64,000 nt of DNA from JAGTVG01 sp964389805 (GTDB lineage Bacteria; Bacteroidota; Bacteroidia; Cytophagales; Cyclobacteriaceae), in the NCBI GenBank assembly GCA_964389805.1, contig CAYMFU010000117.1:1-64000 (forward strand), given 5' to 3'. This document shows positions 36,472 to 46,384 of the stretch, one piece after another. The position numbers and the translations under genes are program-made. Below the pieces are notes generated by a model. The model did no database searches. It had not been told where the DNA came from and saw only the letters and a program-made list of their open reading frames with translations. Position 1 is the first letter of the stretch; each line of letters begins with the position of its first letter.

Positions 36472-37776
36472 ATGTCTGAAGCAACTACAAAAAGAGATAC
36501 TCCTATCCTTCCTTTTGCACTTATCACAAGTTTATTCCTATTGTGGGGTTTAGCGAACAATATGACGGATACTTTGCTGGCTGCATTTAAAAGGATAATG
36601 AGCATGTCAGATGCTCAAACCTCATGGATCCAAATCGCCAGCTACGGACTAGGGTATTTTTTGTTTGCATTGCCTGCTGCCATTTATATCAAGAAATTTT
36701 CCTACAAATCAGGAGTACTTCTGGGTCTGGGCTTGTATACACTGGGTTGCTTTTTATTTTATCCATCCATGTTAACCGGCAATTATTACCATTTCCTTGG
36801 CGCTATCTGGATACTTTTTGGAGGTTTATCTGTACTGGAAACCGCATCAAATCCCTATATCATTGCGATGGGCAAAGAAGAAACAGGTACCCGTAGACTA
36901 AATTTTGCACAATCATTTAATCCACTTGGATCTATTATGGGGGTCGTCCTCAGCTCGATATTTATACTTTCCGAATTGAATCGTTCAAGTGCAGAAGAAC
37001 GCGCTGCAATGGCCCCGGAAGAATTGCAGGCCATACAATATGGTGAGTTGAATGCGGTAACCATGACCTACGTATCCATCGGCGTCATTTTGCTGGCATT
37101 GTGGATTATAATATTCATAACAAAAATGCCGGTAGCTGCCGATGAAAGTAAAGTACTGGACTTAAAAGGTACTCTGAAACGATTGTTTTCAAATAAGAAT
37201 TATACAATGGGAGTACTGGCACAATTCCTGTACGTTGGCGCACAGATAGGCGTATGGTCTTTTACTATCCGCTATGCTATGAAAGAACTAAACCTGGAAA
37301 ACATAGAACTGCCTCTGGGAAAGACTCCCGAACAGGTAGCGGCTCAATACTATGTGGCTGCCCTTATCCTCTTTGTGGCTTCGCGATTTATATGCACCTT
37401 TCTGATGAAATATATTAAACCTGAAAGATTATTAACATTAGCAGCTATCCTTGCTTCAGTTAGCAGCCTGTTCGTGATATTTGGTCATGGTATGGTAGGC
37501 GTGATCGCACTGGTTTCTATTTCAGCCTTTATGTCTCTTATGTTTCCTACAATCTTCGGTATTGCGTCAAAGGGATTAGGGGAAGATGCCAAGATCGGAT
37601 CTTCAGGTATGATCATGGCCATCCTCGGAGGAGCCGTGATCACAGCAATTCAAGGGAGGATTTCAGATCTTTCCGGAAGTATTAATATCGCATACAGTGT
37701 TCCGCTGGTTTGTTTTCTGATCATCGCTTTTTATGGTGGATTTATTAGGCACCAAAACAAAACATCGATCGATTGA
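36472..37776 (+). CDS. Sugar MFS transporter, FucP-like
   Basis: A 434-residue major facilitator with about 12 membrane helices. The N-terminal FALITSLFLLWGLANNMTDTLLAAFKRIM closely follows the L-fucose:H+ symporter FucP family. NPLGSIMGVVLSS near residue 150 and FPTIFGIASKGLGEDAKIGSSG near 350 are also typical. Family members import fucose, glucose/galactose or N-acetylglucosamine; the sugar cannot be assigned. Nearby sulfatases and GH9 fit a saccharide-utilisation neighbourhood. Confidence 0.87.
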   Translation: MSEATTKRDTPILPFALITSLFLLWGLANNMTDTLLAAFKRIMSMSDAQTSWIQIASYGLGYFLFALPAAIYIKKFSYKSGVLLGLGLYTLGCFLFYPSMLTGNYYHFLGAIWILFGGLSVLETASNPYIIAMGKEETGTRRLNFAQSFNPLGSIMGVVLSSIFILSELNRSSAEERAAMAPEELQAIQYGELNAVTMTYVSIGVILLALWIIIFITKMPVAADESKVLDLKGTLKRLFSNKNYTMGVLAQFLYVGAQIGVWSFTIRYAMKELNLENIELPLGKTPEQVAAQYYVAALILFVASRFICTFLMKYIKPERLLTLAAILASVSSLFVIFGHGMVGVIALVSISAFMSLMFPTIFGIASKGLGEDAKIGSSGMIMAILGGAVITAIQGRISDLSGSINIAYSVPLVCFLIIAFYGGFIRHQNKTSID

Positions 37777-37888
37777 TCCCGGACATGTACCAATCATTTT
37801 TTTATCATCAAGGATTCTAATTGAATTCTTTGTAACTTAGGAATAAGGATTTTTTGATTTAACTAATCTTAAAAAAACAGCCTTAATC

Positions 37889-38527
37889 ATGAAAAAACTG
37901 ATGAATCGTCGGGATTTTATGTTAGTGGGTGCCGCAACCTCAGGATCGGTAATGCTGAGCAAATGCACACGGAAGCAAGACAAGGAAAAGAATGCGGGTA
38001 ATGGTAAGCCCGGGATCGAGGAACCTGATGCAATGAGTATAAGTAAAAGCATGCCCAAAGAACAGGTTTTCAATTTACTGGACCAGAAAGTTGAGCATTA
38101 TATGGTGATATCACACAATTGTGCCCAATCCTCTTTTCTCGCTCTTTCAGAACAATTCGGATTGGGTAATGATGATATGGTAAAGGCCCTTTCTCCTATA
38201 CCCGGAATTGCTGAAAGAGGCGAAACCTGTGGCGCTGTTACAGGTGCTTTACTAGCCCTTGGCCTGGTGTTTGGTAAAAATAATATCAGTGACTGGCAGG
38301 GATACAGAGATTCCCTGAAGCCGGCCAATGAATTCTGCGATCGTTTCGAACAAGAACTGGGTAGCCTGATGTGCAGAAATATTGTAAAATCGGAATTTGG
38401 AATGGAACTTGACCTCAGGAAACAGGATGATCTGAAACAATTTCAAGAAGCTGACGCCACCCACAAATGCAGTAAGGTTGTTCAATCTGCAGTCAGAATC
38501 GCTGCTGATCTAATATTAGAAGCCTGA
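37889..38527 (+). CDS. C-GCAxxG-C-C family protein with N-terminal export signal
   Basis: A 212-residue protein. The N-terminus RRDFMLVGAATSGSVMLSKC looks like a Tat signal followed by a Cys, so a lipoprotein or Tat substrate is possible. The redox-type domain has NCAQSSFLALSEQFG near residue 75, GETCGAVTGALLALGLVFG near 112, and further Cys at CDRFEQELGSLMC and in HKCSKVVQ, giving the C-GCAxxG-C-C pattern. Proteins of this family are thought to bind a metal or redox centre; no reaction is known. Confidence 0.8.
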   Translation: MKKLMNRRDFMLVGAATSGSVMLSKCTRKQDKEKNAGNGKPGIEEPDAMSISKSMPKEQVFNLLDQKVEHYMVISHNCAQSSFLALSEQFGLGNDDMVKALSPIPGIAERGETCGAVTGALLALGLVFGKNNISDWQGYRDSLKPANEFCDRFEQELGSLMCRNIVKSEFGMELDLRKQDDLKQFQEADATHKCSKVVQSAVRIAADLILEA

Positions 38528-38588
38528 GAAGGAATCTATACAAATAGAAAGATCATTACAGTTAAACGGAAGAAGAAATTGCCTGTTT

Positions 38589-40118
38589 TTAATAATACCC
38601 TTTAAACCGGTTGTCAATTTTCTTATGCGTGGTCCGTTTCAGGGGTATCTGCATGCCTCCGGTTTCTTCTAACCAGGTCCATAAATCATCGAGCATGATT
38701 TTAATTTGCTCCTGATGTTCCGGACTTCTTATAAGATTATTCATTTCCCAGGGATCGTTTTCAAGATCATAGAATTCATTTGAATCCCATAGGCCATGAT
38801 AACGGATAAACTTATATTTATCTGTTCTAACGGCATGGACAGTAGGTGTCTGGGGATATGCATACTCCCAGTAATACTCATAAAATATTTTATCACGCCA
38901 ATTGCCTGCATCTTCACCTTTTAGCAGCGGTATAAAGGATTTTCCCGGCATGTAATCGGGTGGCATCAATCCAGCTATATCCAAAACCGTAGGAGCTATA
39001 TCGATGTTTTGAACCAGATTTGTAACTTTAGTTCCAGGCTCTATCGTTCCTGGAGCCCAGGCCAACAGAGGCACCCTCCAGGATTCTTCATAAGCCTGCC
39101 GTTTATCGATAAGTCCGTGTTCACCAAATGAGAACCCATTGTCCCCCATATATAGTACAAGTGTATTATCCTTCAAATCTGAATTTTCAACATATTTAAT
39201 AACCGATCCCAGGCTTTGATCAAGAGCTGTAAGTGTTTCGCAATATGCTTTAAAAAATGTTTCAAAATTGTGGGCACCATGATACATATCATCAACCCCA
39301 TGCCAGCTATTCCGCTGTTGCTTCACCCATTCAGGTATATCATGATCCTTATATTCATCAGTAGCTGTCAGGTAATAAGATGGGGGGAACACAATATCTT
39401 CATTTTTATACATCCCTTCATGCCTTTCTGCTGGCCGGAATAAAGCATGAACCGCTTTATGGGACAGGTACATAAAGAAGGGTTTATCCTTACTTCGATT
39501 TTCCATCCAATCCAGGGCATGTTCAGTCAACAGGTCAGTCACATATGTATCTTCATCATATTCAAAGTGTTCCCCATTGATGTTAAGAATGGGTTTATAA
39601 TAATTCCCCTGCCCTTTAAAGCTCTCCCAGTGATCGAATCCTGGTCTGGGATCATCGTTACTATGTCCCATATGCCATTTCCCAAAATATGCAGTTTCAT
39701 AACCATTTTTCTGAAGGTATTGAGGAAAAAATATAAGATCTTCCGGTACCGGCGCCTGGTTATCTACCACAGTATGGGCATGTGAATACATTCCTGTCAG
39801 GATCGAGGCCCGGCTTGGTGAGCATAAAGATGTAGTAACGAATGCATTTTCAAGATGACACCCCTCAGCGGCCATTTTATCCATAGCAGGGGTTTTCAGC
39901 CAAGGAACTTTCCCGGTAAAACCCATGAAATCATATCGGTGATCATCGCTCAATACAAAGATCACGTTTTTAAGGTTTGATGTCCCGGAAGATTTTTCCA
40001 GGGCCAGAGGATTCTTCTCTTTTGGATTATCGGCTATATTTCCTGATGATTGACAGCCGGCTATAAAAATACAAATTGCTGAGACTGGAAGGAGTAGACT
40101 TTTCAAGTTGAATTTCAT
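38589..40118 (-). CDS. Lipoprotein sulfatase (S1 family)
   Basis: A 509-residue sulfatase with a lipoprotein signal (IFIAGC, Cys22). The active-site signature is CSPSRASILTG with C99, the Cys converted to formylglycine. Metal-binding positions appear in FVLSDDHRYDFMG (residues 54-66) and later YMGDNGFSFGEHG. GKWHMG near 160 and the C-terminal YDLENDPWEMNNL complete the S1 pattern. It likely removes sulfate esters from a glycan outside the cytoplasm. The maturase (FGE or anSME) is not in the window. It is followed on the same strand by a GH9 enzyme and a second sulfatase. Confidence 0.9.
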   Translation of the reverse strand: MKFNLKSLLLPVSAICIFIAGCQSSGNIADNPKEKNPLALEKSSGTSNLKNVIFVLSDDHRYDFMGFTGKVPWLKTPAMDKMAAEGCHLENAFVTTSLCSPSRASILTGMYSHAHTVVDNQAPVPEDLIFFPQYLQKNGYETAYFGKWHMGHSNDDPRPGFDHWESFKGQGNYYKPILNINGEHFEYDEDTYVTDLLTEHALDWMENRSKDKPFFMYLSHKAVHALFRPAERHEGMYKNEDIVFPPSYYLTATDEYKDHDIPEWVKQQRNSWHGVDDMYHGAHNFETFFKAYCETLTALDQSLGSVIKYVENSDLKDNTLVLYMGDNGFSFGEHGLIDKRQAYEESWRVPLLAWAPGTIEPGTKVTNLVQNIDIAPTVLDIAGLMPPDYMPGKSFIPLLKGEDAGNWRDKIFYEYYWEYAYPQTPTVHAVRTDKYKFIRYHGLWDSNEFYDLENDPWEMNNLIRSPEHQEQIKIMLDDLWTWLEETGGMQIPLKRTTHKKIDNRFKGYY

Positions 40119-40256
40119 ATAATCAGAATTTAAAAATAAGACATAAAGATAAATTAATTATCTGTATCCGGATTGACCATAAAACCAAATGTATTGATTT
40201 GTCAATCTTTAAGCGAGTAGCTATAGGAGAAATAATTTATAAATCCTCTGATCCCA

Positions 40257-41996
40257 TCACTCTACGATTAATTTTTCATCCCGGGTATCGACCAGATATC
40301 CCAGTACAAATACATATGGTGCATTCCAGTTGATACAGATTTCATTGGACGCGAAACTTTCCACCTCATCAATATACGATCTTGCAGGAAGAAGACTTTC
40401 ATATCTCTTGCCAGCCGACTCCAAACTTCCCTGATCCTGCCTGGATTCATTCGGGCCTCCCACAACAAATCCAGGAAATGGATCCAATACGCCATCTGCC
40501 TCAGACTGCCGGTGGTGGATATGCATGGGTGTTTTACTGCCATAGCCTGTAATAAAGGAATAACCCGTTGCATTTTTACCGAATATATAATCCAGGGTTT
40601 CATACATGCTTTCCTTATAGACATGGTCTCCTGTGTAGTGATGAGCTACGGTAAACAAAACAGCTGCATTCAGAAAATCACTGTTCGATCCCCATTTGAA
40701 ATGATCCACCGGCACTCGATATGGATTATTCTCAATTACACCGGTAAGGCTGTCTGCCAACACCAATAATCTACCCTTAATCACTTTCTGATCTGATGCA
40801 TCCAGAGGACTTTTCGGACTTAATAACGAATAATACCCAATATTGTCGACATATTGTCTCCAGCTTTCTTCTACCCGGAGTTCCATTCCTGACAAATTAT
40901 CTTTTATCGAGCCATAATACTTCTCGTCTCCTGTTGATATGTACAACTCAGCGGCAGCCCAGAAAAATTCTTCATCCAGAATGACATCATTATAGGCCCC
41001 GGTCGAGACATCCCCAGGATTTTTATCGTAATATTCTTCCGGATGGCTAACAGCCCAATTCCAGGCTAGTGTGGCCATTTCAAGGCAATTGGATGCAAAA
41101 ATGGAATCAAAGTCTTTATATAATCTAGCAGCCATCGCCATAGTAGCAGCGAAATCCAATGTTGCAGCAGTTGATTTACCTATTATAAACCGGTCATTAA
41201 CAGCATCAACAGGCATAACAAAACCTTCAAAATTTTTGGTTGTGAGTTTATGGAACACCCCTCCATCCTCATCCTGCATACTCTTCATCCAGTCCAGTTC
41301 AAATTTAATCTCATCCAACAGGTCATTTTTACCATTCCCGCTTTCAGGCATCCATAAGGAACCATCCTGAAAGACATGTGGATTTATATCGTTCAATGCC
41401 AGCATAGTACCAACACTCACCCCGGCGTTGACAATATACTTCCCATAATCTCCTGCATCGTACCAACCGCCGGGTGAAGACTTATGACCGGAATTCCGTC
41501 CGGTCGATTCATGATAATAACAAACCGTATCAGGATGACCACCCGGACGTTGGTACACACCTGCAAATTTCTGATCAATATCAATGGTCATCCTCTGCAG
41601 ATAAAAAGATTTTAATCCATCTATGGCGGCATCAAGGAAAAGATTCATTCCAATAACAAATGGGTAGGAAATACCTTCTTCACTTACATGAATCCGGTAA
41701 GTTCCGGGATCATTAAAAGTTGAAAAATCACCCATTTTTACTGACTCACCGGAAGATTCCCATATGCCCCTGTCAACCAGATCCCCCTCGAATTCGACAT
41801 TACCGGATTCATTGATGATCTCAAATGTCCCTGATTTTGAATTGCTTACCATAAATCTTTTTGGGCTGTTTACCTCATACCCAATCTGATTGATCCTGAT
41901 ATTATCAGATATTGAGGTTTCATCAATATCGTTTTGAGAAGATTGGCAGGATATCATGATAACAAAGAGGGCGATAAAAAATTGACGATTTTTCAT
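40257..41996 (-). CDS. Glycoside hydrolase family 9 lipoprotein (cellulase-like)
   Basis: About 579 residues from the ATG at 41996 (a TTG at 42005 would add three). A lipobox (FVIMISC) is followed by an N-terminal Ig-like CelD_N domain (RINQIGYEVNSPKRFMVS), then the (alpha/alpha)6 GH9 catalytic domain. Catalytic-base signature GGWYDAGDYGKYIVNAG lies near residue 180; the C-terminal GH9 motif ITGYGSKTPMHIHHRQS is near 490 and the acid-bearing DEVESFASNEICINWNAP near 550. GH9 enzymes cleave beta-1,4-glucans. It sits between two sulfatase genes, implying a sulfated or mixed polysaccharide target. Confidence 0.9.
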   Translation of the reverse strand: MKNRQFFIALFVIMISCQSSQNDIDETSISDNIRINQIGYEVNSPKRFMVSNSKSGTFEIINESGNVEFEGDLVDRGIWESSGESVKMGDFSTFNDPGTYRIHVSEEGISYPFVIGMNLFLDAAIDGLKSFYLQRMTIDIDQKFAGVYQRPGGHPDTVCYYHESTGRNSGHKSSPGGWYDAGDYGKYIVNAGVSVGTMLALNDINPHVFQDGSLWMPESGNGKNDLLDEIKFELDWMKSMQDEDGGVFHKLTTKNFEGFVMPVDAVNDRFIIGKSTAATLDFAATMAMAARLYKDFDSIFASNCLEMATLAWNWAVSHPEEYYDKNPGDVSTGAYNDVILDEEFFWAAAELYISTGDEKYYGSIKDNLSGMELRVEESWRQYVDNIGYYSLLSPKSPLDASDQKVIKGRLLVLADSLTGVIENNPYRVPVDHFKWGSNSDFLNAAVLFTVAHHYTGDHVYKESMYETLDYIFGKNATGYSFITGYGSKTPMHIHHRQSEADGVLDPFPGFVVGGPNESRQDQGSLESAGKRYESLLPARSYIDEVESFASNEICINWNAPYVFVLGYLVDTRDEKLIVE

Positions 41997-42070
41997 ACCT
42001 AACAATTTTCGTGAAACGATTTAAATTATTAAAAAGCAAAATTAAGCAGGAATGATCAAAAACCTGGACA

Positions 42071-43891
42071 TTACTGAATTTTGGATACTTCTATATAAAT
42101 AGGGGCATAGATCTTTCCCTTATATTGATGCCAGGCTTCTGCTATGTAAGGGCCTTTTTTAAGTTCAACTTCCTTAAAGATGATTAAATTATCCTGAACA
42201 TCGGTTTTTAGAGTACGCTGGACCCTTCCAAAGCGTATTGATGTGGTGCCTGGAACATCAACTGGATTGAAAAATCTCACCTCTATATCATACACTCCCG
42301 TTTCAGTTACCATTACGTCCCAAAATCCCATTCCAGTATCGCTCATCCATTGCTTTGCTGAAGCTCCTTTTGTATCATTTCTACCCAAGGTTACCGGATT
42401 CTGGAATTTTGTTCCAATTTGTATCCTCTGAACATTTAAATTATCACTCTCCATTATTTCATCATACCATTGATCAAAGCCTTTTTTCAGGGAATCAATC
42501 CTCATTTCAGATGTTTCACTTATGTCCATTTCCTCATTTGGATCAGAGAAGATATCATATAATTCAAAGTCAGAATTCTCCATCATATAGTCTCCATGTG
42601 CCACCAATTTGAGTCTACCTGACCTGAAAGCAATATTATGATAAGGTTCGAGATACCCCCTTTGCCAATAATGGGCCAGGTTCCTCTTTATCTCTACATT
42701 ATTTTCATCTTTTAAAACCGGCAAAAGACTAATTCCGTCAACTGGATTGCTGGCATTAACTTGAATACCACAGATATCCAGTAATGTTGGCAACACGTCT
42801 ATGTGCGCTGAAATAAATTCACGTTCTCCCGGATATAATTTACCCGGCCAGTGCCAGAATGATGGTACACGAATTCCTCCTTCATAAACCGAACCTTTCC
42901 GGCTCTTCAATCCCCCATTATATCTCCTCTGCTGTGGTCCATTATCTGTCATAAATATGATTAAAGTATTTTCGGAAATGCCCTCCTGATCCACAGTCTC
43001 CCAGATTCTCCTGATATTATCATCGATATTGGAGACCATGGCATATATCTTACGAGCTGATTCAATATCCCTATCTGTCATATTCTCCATATCCGATCCA
43101 CTGGAAGGAAAAAGTCCAGGTAGTATGTCTACCGTATCATAGATCTGTAAATATCCATCCGGAACCTGGAGAGGGGTATGAGGTGCATTGTAAGTTACAT
43201 AAGCAAAAAAAGGGGCGTTTTTGTTCTCTTGAATGTATTCAATAGCCAGATCGGTAAATACGTCAGAGCAATACCCCTTAGTTTCAGTTTTTACCCCATT
43301 AAACTCCAAAATTGGATTAAAATAACTTGAATCTCCCTTGATGAAATTCTCATAATAATCACCGGGCTGTCCGATACCTCCTCCACCATGGACACGCGAA
43401 ATATCAAATCCCTGATCATGGGGTCTGAATGGATAGGTATCTCCCAGGTGCCATTTGCCAAAAATACCGGTTCTATATCCGGCCATTTTTAAATACTCAG
43501 CAATGGTGGTTTCCTTATCTGACATGATCGCCCCTCCGTTATATGTATCGAAAACACCGGTACGTAACGAATACCTTCCTGTCATTAAACTTGACCTTGT
43601 TGGTGCACAAACTGGAGAAACATAGAAATTTGTCAATCTTGTACTATTCAATCCCAATGAATCCAACGTAGGGGTTTGGATTATGGGATTCCCATGCAAT
43701 CCCAGGTCACCGTATCCCTGATCATCTGTCATTATTAAAATAATATTTGGCATTACAGGTTGCTCTGTCAGCATACCATTCTGGCATCCAGATATTATGA
43801 ATATTCCAAAAAGTAATAATTTGATAAATGGGCGGAAAAGAGAATGGCGTGGTTCTGCTTGGTTCTGGAAATAAGAATTTCTGCTAAACAT
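42071..43891 (-). CDS. Lipoprotein arylsulfatase (S1 family) with C-terminal extension
   Basis: A 606-residue sulfatase. A 24-residue polar N-terminus precedes the signal/lipobox (FGIFIISGC, Cys36). The active site is VCAPTRSSLMTGRYSLRTG with formylglycine precursor C95; metal ligands are in IMTDDQGYGDLG (53-64) and MTDNGPQQRRYNGG. After the sulfatase fold, about 100 residues from RIQIGTKFQNP form a beta-rich domain of the kind added to Bacteroidota arylsulfatases. Substrate unknown. It is 66-75 nt upstream of the GH9 gene on the same strand. Confidence 0.9.
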   Translation of the reverse strand: MFSRNSYFQNQAEPRHSLFRPFIKLLLFGIFIISGCQNGMLTEQPVMPNIILIMTDDQGYGDLGLHGNPIIQTPTLDSLGLNSTRLTNFYVSPVCAPTRSSLMTGRYSLRTGVFDTYNGGAIMSDKETTIAEYLKMAGYRTGIFGKWHLGDTYPFRPHDQGFDISRVHGGGGIGQPGDYYENFIKGDSSYFNPILEFNGVKTETKGYCSDVFTDLAIEYIQENKNAPFFAYVTYNAPHTPLQVPDGYLQIYDTVDILPGLFPSSGSDMENMTDRDIESARKIYAMVSNIDDNIRRIWETVDQEGISENTLIIFMTDNGPQQRRYNGGLKSRKGSVYEGGIRVPSFWHWPGKLYPGEREFISAHIDVLPTLLDICGIQVNASNPVDGISLLPVLKDENNVEIKRNLAHYWQRGYLEPYHNIAFRSGRLKLVAHGDYMMENSDFELYDIFSDPNEEMDISETSEMRIDSLKKGFDQWYDEIMESDNLNVQRIQIGTKFQNPVTLGRNDTKGASAKQWMSDTGMGFWDVMVTETGVYDIEVRFFNPVDVPGTTSIRFGRVQRTLKTDVQDNLIIFKEVELKKGPYIAEAWHQYKGKIYAPIYIEVSKIQ

Positions 43892-44205
43892 AAAAAATAT
43901 AGAATTAGTAATTCGTAATTTAAATATAATTCCAATCGTTAAAAAGATAAATTGAATTGAAAAAGTTCTTTATAATTGCTTTTTTAGTGCCATAAATGAA
44001 TAAAAATTCATCTAAACTATAATTATTTTATTATTTTTTTGGATTTAATCTATAAATTTCACATATTGTGAGATGGTAAGAGTTGATTTACAGGTACTAC
44101 CCTATTGACTGTACACACAATTATATGCCTTATGAATCAAAACATATACTTACTAATTGTGTTTTATAATTTATCATAATACTTGTATAAATTAAATTGT
44201 GCTTA
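43892..44205. other. AT-rich divergent intergenic region
   Basis: This lies between the minus-strand sulfatase and the plus-strand serine hydrolase. It is strongly AT-rich with several A/T runs. Apart from the candidate promoter at its right end I see no coding frame, RNA gene or operator. Confidence 0.4.
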
Positions 44206-44213
44206 TATACTTG
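44182..44213 (+). promoter_or_regulatory. Candidate promoter of the serine hydrolase gene
   Basis: CTTG (44182-44185) is followed after exactly 20 nt by TATACTTG (44206-44213). Each box has one mismatch to TTTG and TAnnTTTG. The -7 box ends 52 nt before the ATG. Confidence 0.35.
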
Positions 44214-44265
44214 CAGTTTTTAGGAAGTATTTAACTGAAAATTATAAAAAGACAAGTCTGATTGT

Positions 44266-45537
44266 ATGAGGTTGAAAAGAAAACATATTGTTTTTTTCGT
44301 TGTAACATTATTATTTCTAGCATTATCGGATATTAAACAGGCTAGTGAAACGGCTTTAACCACTCCAGCTCCGCAAATAAATCCTTTAGTAAAAGCACTT
44401 GCTCTTGAGTACGACCAGTATTTTAAAGAAAAAATGCTTAACAAGCACATTCCAGGGGCAGCAATTTGTATAATAAAGGACGATAAGATAGTTCATCTCA
44501 AAGGGTATGGAATAAAAGACATCACCACGAGTGATTCTGTTGGCATACATACTGTATTCAGGCTTGGCTCGGTATCTAAAAGCATTGCTGCAGCACTTAC
44601 GGGAATACTCGTTGAAGACAGCCTGATTAATTGGGACAAGACTGTAAAGTCCTACCTGCCTGATTTCAGGTTGAAAACGGAAACAAGCACCAATACACTC
44701 AATGTCAAACATCTTCTCTCGCATACTACCGGGTTGATCAGGCATTCTTACACCAATTATATTGAAGATGGCAAGTCCCTGGAGGAAATGATACCTGAAT
44801 TGTCGAAAGTAAACCTGATAAGTCCTGCAGGATCAGTTTATAGCTATCAAAACCTGGCCTATAGTATAATAGATCCTATAATTGAAACCTCCACAGGCAT
44901 GGATTATGAGACAACTCTGGAGGAAAAGATGTTCAAGCCTTTGAATATGAAGAATTCCTCAGCCTCCTATGAAGGTATATTAAGCAATCCTGATATTGCG
45001 TATCCTCATCATTATTATAAAGGAAGGCTTAGAAAGTCAAGAATTACTAAAAAGTATTATAATGCTGCTCCTGCCGGGGGAATTAATGCAAGTATCTGGG
45101 ATATGGCTAATTTCCTGATCGCCATCAACGGACAAAAGCCTTGGGTCATACAACAACCTACTCTCGATGAGTTATTCACTCCGCAGGTGAATACTTACAT
45201 TAAATACCAGTATTTTGGTGGCTGGCCAAAGATGAGAAAGTCATATTATGGTTTGGGTTTCAGGATCCTGGATTATGGGAATAAAAAAGTAGTCTATCAT
45301 GGTGGTTATGTAAATGGTTACAAAACAGGTATGGCCATTTTACCCGAGGAAAACATAGGTATCTGCATCCTGACAAACTATTCAGGCAATCTTGCAAGCA
45401 GAGGGATCAGGGATTTTATTGATATGTACATCAATTATGAGCAGTATATTAAAGATTACGACAATATAAATACAGTTACCGCAATAAAACCAAGCTTCAC
45501 TCCTGAAAGGGCTTATCATAGCATCCCGCCGCAATAA
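44266..45537 (+). CDS. Class C beta-lactamase-like serine hydrolase
   Basis: A 423-residue exported penicillin-binding-like hydrolase (hydrophobic N-terminus, residues 8-21). The nucleophile motif is SVSK with S102 and K105, preceded by TVFRLG. The second-Tyr motif reads YSYQN near 190, and the C-terminal triad motif is VYHGGYVNGYKTG near 345 (HGG in place of KTG). These identify the beta-lactamase/D-Ala carboxypeptidase/esterase fold; the natural substrate may be peptidoglycan or an ester. Its stop is 4 nt from the stop of the convergent pentapeptide gene. Confidence 0.85.
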   Translation: MRLKRKHIVFFVVTLLFLALSDIKQASETALTTPAPQINPLVKALALEYDQYFKEKMLNKHIPGAAICIIKDDKIVHLKGYGIKDITTSDSVGIHTVFRLGSVSKSIAAALTGILVEDSLINWDKTVKSYLPDFRLKTETSTNTLNVKHLLSHTTGLIRHSYTNYIEDGKSLEEMIPELSKVNLISPAGSVYSYQNLAYSIIDPIIETSTGMDYETTLEEKMFKPLNMKNSSASYEGILSNPDIAYPHHYYKGRLRKSRITKKYYNAAPAGGINASIWDMANFLIAINGQKPWVIQQPTLDELFTPQVNTYIKYQYFGGWPKMRKSYYGLGFRILDYGNKKVVYHGGYVNGYKTGMAILPEENIGICILTNYSGNLASRGIRDFIDMYINYEQYIKDYDNINTVTAIKPSFTPERAYHSIPPQ

Positions 45538-45541
45538 GAAA

Positions 45542-46381
45542 TTATTTGCCGACTAGTTTAGGTTTTGCCTTCATTATTTTCTGATAGAAATCGTCATCGA
45601 ACTCAGCAAGGTATAGCGTTTTTACATGCTCGAATTGTTCTATCGTCAATCCTATAGCATTTCGAAGGTCTGCTTTGTATAGATTTGCGAAATCAAAATT
45701 AGTTCCGGTGAGGTTTGCGCCATTCAGGTTGGCTTCCATTAAAAAAGCATTATTAAAGTCAGCTTTTATCAGGAATGCATTTTCCAGATTGGCTTTTATC
45801 ATATTAGCATCCCTGAAATTAGCACCGCTGGCAAACGATTTTCTCAGATTGACCTGATTGAGGTTTGAATTTTCAAAATTTGCACGATTCATTCTTGACG
45901 TTTCAAAATTTGCCTGAATCAGGTTTGAATTAGATATATTGGCATTATTGAGGTTCGCCCCCTTCAAGGTCACGTAGTTCAAGTTTGTTTTAGACAGGTG
46001 ACAATTTACCAGATCGATGTTATAAATCCTATGCCTGTTAAGCCTCTTAATATTACCTACTGTCCTGAAAGCTGCTTCTTCAGATTCCCACATGCGGAAA
46101 TCGTCAATTTCATCCTGATATGATCTTATTCTTTGCCGTTTCTGTCCTACACCTGTAAGCCAGAAAATCAGAATACCTATTACGGCTATATCAAATATCA
46201 TCCCATGGGCTTCGGCAAGTATGTTCACAAAAAAATCGTGTGTATCCGAAAGGTATAGGGGAAAGCTTAATCCAACCACAATGAGGGATAGAACAAACAA
46301 CACACTTATTGAAACAATGATCGGTTCCTCCAATAACCGGTCTACAAATCTGTTTATTTTCTCTTTTTTTCTTGAATCCAT
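45542..46381 (-). CDS. Membrane protein with C-terminal pentapeptide-repeat domain
   Basis: A 279-residue protein. Two hydrophobic segments (about residues 18-37 and 46-66) are followed by a linker and, from about residue 130, some 20 tandem A(N/D)LXX repeats (ANFETSRMNRANFENSNLNQ; GANLNNANISNSNLIQANFE). Such repeats form a right-handed quadrilateral beta-helix, here displayed on the cytoplasmic face. Pentapeptide proteins range from DNA mimics to structural scaffolds; no function is implied. It lies 3 nt after a 2-hydroxyacid dehydrogenase gene, so it is probably co-transcribed with the dehydrogenase, mgtE and rsmA. Confidence 0.85.
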   Translation of the reverse strand: MDSRKKEKINRFVDRLLEEPIIVSISVLFVLSLIVVGLSFPLYLSDTHDFFVNILAEAHGMIFDIAVIGILIFWLTGVGQKRQRIRSYQDEIDDFRMWESEEAAFRTVGNIKRLNRHRIYNIDLVNCHLSKTNLNYVTLKGANLNNANISNSNLIQANFETSRMNRANFENSNLNQVNLRKSFASGANFRDANMIKANLENAFLIKADFNNAFLMEANLNGANLTGTNFDFANLYKADLRNAIGLTIEQFEHVKTLYLAEFDDDFYQKIMKAKPKLVGK

Positions 46382-46384
46382 TTC

